Below, one piece after another: positions 12,714-13,265 of a stretch of 13,265 bases of DNA; within the stretch, counting starts at the first letter, position 1; the number at the start of each line of letters is the position of its first letter. This DNA is from Actinomycetes bacterium (GTDB lineage: Bacteria; Actinomycetota; Acidimicrobiia; Acidimicrobiales; Bog-793). Position numbers and translations under genes: made by a program. The notes beneath the pieces were generated by a model. The model was not told where the DNA came from and did no database searches. It saw only the letters and a list, made by a program, of their open reading frames with translations. The stretch is taken from NCBI GenBank assembly GCA_021821585.1, contig JAKACF010000047.1, positions 1 through 13,265 on the forward strand, read 5' to 3'.

Positions 12714-13265
12714 TCCGAGCCGAAGAGGGACGACTGCGAGCTCTGCGCCCGGGCGCCGGCGAGGGCGGACCGGGCGGCGTAGAGGCCGATGATCGACTTG
12801 CCGTCGACGAGGTCGCCTGAGGACATGAGGCCCTCGATGTCCTCGAGGGCGACCCGCTCGATCGTGAGGTGCTCCTCCTCGATGCCGTGCGCCTCCCGCT
12901 CGCAGGGGACGAGTCCCTCGGCGAGGTAGCAGATGGTCTGCTCGTCGGAGAAGCCGGGCGAGTTGTAGAAGCGGGCGATCTCGGTCAGCTCGCTCGCCTC
13001 CCGACCGATCTCCTCGACGAGCTCGCGGGCGGCGCACACCTCCGGGTTCTCGCCGTCGACGTCCCGCTTGCCGGCGGGCAGCTCGAGCAGCGGGCGCTCG
13101 ACCGCACCCCGGTACTGGCGGATCATGAGGACGTGGCGGCGGTCGTCCTCGAGCGGGACGGCACAGACGGCGCCGGGGTGGCGGATCACCTCGCGCTCGA
13201 AGGTGAAGCCGTCGGGCCCGACGAAGGTCCTCGTCAGCACCTTGAAGAACCCGCCGTCGAAGCGG
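12710..13265 (-). CDS. Nudix hydrolase, ADP-ribose pyrophosphatase type, 5' end missing
   Basis: The visible part is at least 184 residues of a Nudix phosphohydrolase that probably splits ADP-ribose or a similar nucleoside diphosphate derivative. The Nudix box runs from AGKRDVDGE to ARELVEEIG and holds the metal-binding REUxEE core. It has one extra residue in the first spacer (G-x6-E), as in related actinobacterial enzymes. FEREVIRHPGAV before the box and NSPGFSDE after it are marks of the ADP-ribose group. The frame remains open to the right edge, with a family-like FFKVLTRTF stretch, so the GTG at 13240 is internal and the true start lies beyond the window by perhaps 15-30 residues. Its stop overlaps the xerD start as GTGA. 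The C-terminus ends in a short Ser/Gln-rich tail. Confidence 0.92.
   Translation of the reverse strand, partial: RFDGGFFKVLTRTFVGPDGFTFEREVIRHPGAVCAVPLEDDRRHVLMIRQYRGAVERPLLELPAGKRDVDGENPEVCAARELVEEIGREASELTEIARFYNSPGFSDEQTICYLAEGLVPCEREAHGIEEEHLTIERVALEDIEGLMSSGDLVDGKSIIGLYAARSALAGARAQSSQSSLFGSE

Noticed and set aside
13238..13240. GTG at 13240 as start of the Nudix gene.
   Set aside because: The upstream codons up to the window edge continue family-like sequence (FFKVLTR), so the gene is truncated by the window.
1..13265. CRISPR arrays, tRNA or rRNA genes, insertion sequences, toxin-antitoxin or defence systems.
   Set aside because: I found no regularly spaced repeats, tRNA-like cloverleaf, transposase or defence-gene motifs by reading. 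A tRNAscan or HMM search would settle this, but I could not run one.

Overview
The window is very GC-rich, with third codon positions almost all G or C, frequent GTG starts and coding density near 100 percent. Gene content and style point to a high-GC actinobacterium. I would guess a deep-branching class such as Acidimicrobiia, but that is inference from gene order and base composition, not from a marker gene. Fifteen protein genes are visible. The first (ispH) and the last (a Nudix hydrolase) are cut by the window edges. No tRNA, rRNA, CRISPR array, insertion sequence or prophage gene was seen, and there is no gene-free stretch longer than about 115 bases.

Layout from left to right. (1) Positions 2-1569, plus strand: the 3' part of ispH (isoprenoid synthesis) runs with a 4-base overlap into a family 2 glycosyltransferase. 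(2) Positions 1526-3473, minus strand: a two-gene tetR-MFS efflux operon whose promoter is covered by a perfect gapped palindrome, the likely repressor site. (3) Positions 3524-9462, minus strand: a long, tightly packed run read in the order scpA, scpB, rluB, aroH, tyrA, cmk, plsC and an NAD-dependent sugar epimerase. Several genes overlap by exactly four bases (GTGA or ATGA). (4) Positions 9577-10560, plus strand: trpS, divergent from scpA across a 114-base gap that holds both -10 elements and a nested inverted repeat. (5) Positions 10573-13265, minus strand: Nudix hydrolase, xerD, a small DksA/TraR zinc-finger protein and an M50 (site-2 type) membrane protease, converging on trpS.

Taken together this is mainly core chromosome. 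ScpA and ScpB (condensin partners) and XerD (dimer resolution) serve chromosome maintenance. AroH and TyrA turn chorismate toward tyrosine. Cmk, PlsC and IspH supply nucleotides, phospholipid and isoprenoids. RluB and TrpS serve translation. The tetR-MFS pair looks like the most accessory part: it has its own regulated promoter, and it carries the only textbook Shine-Dalgarno sequence I found. With the epimerase it lies between plsC and ispH, which in my memory are often closer neighbours.

A recurring signal is a TANNNT hexamer six to eight bases before a start codon (tetR, trpS, scpA, and more weakly the DksA-like gene, the epimerase and aroH), as expected for leaderless mRNAs. I found no convincing evidence of an undescribed multi-gene system. 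The best second-look items are the regulatory structures around tetR, in the scpA-trpS gap and at the trpS/M50 convergence.
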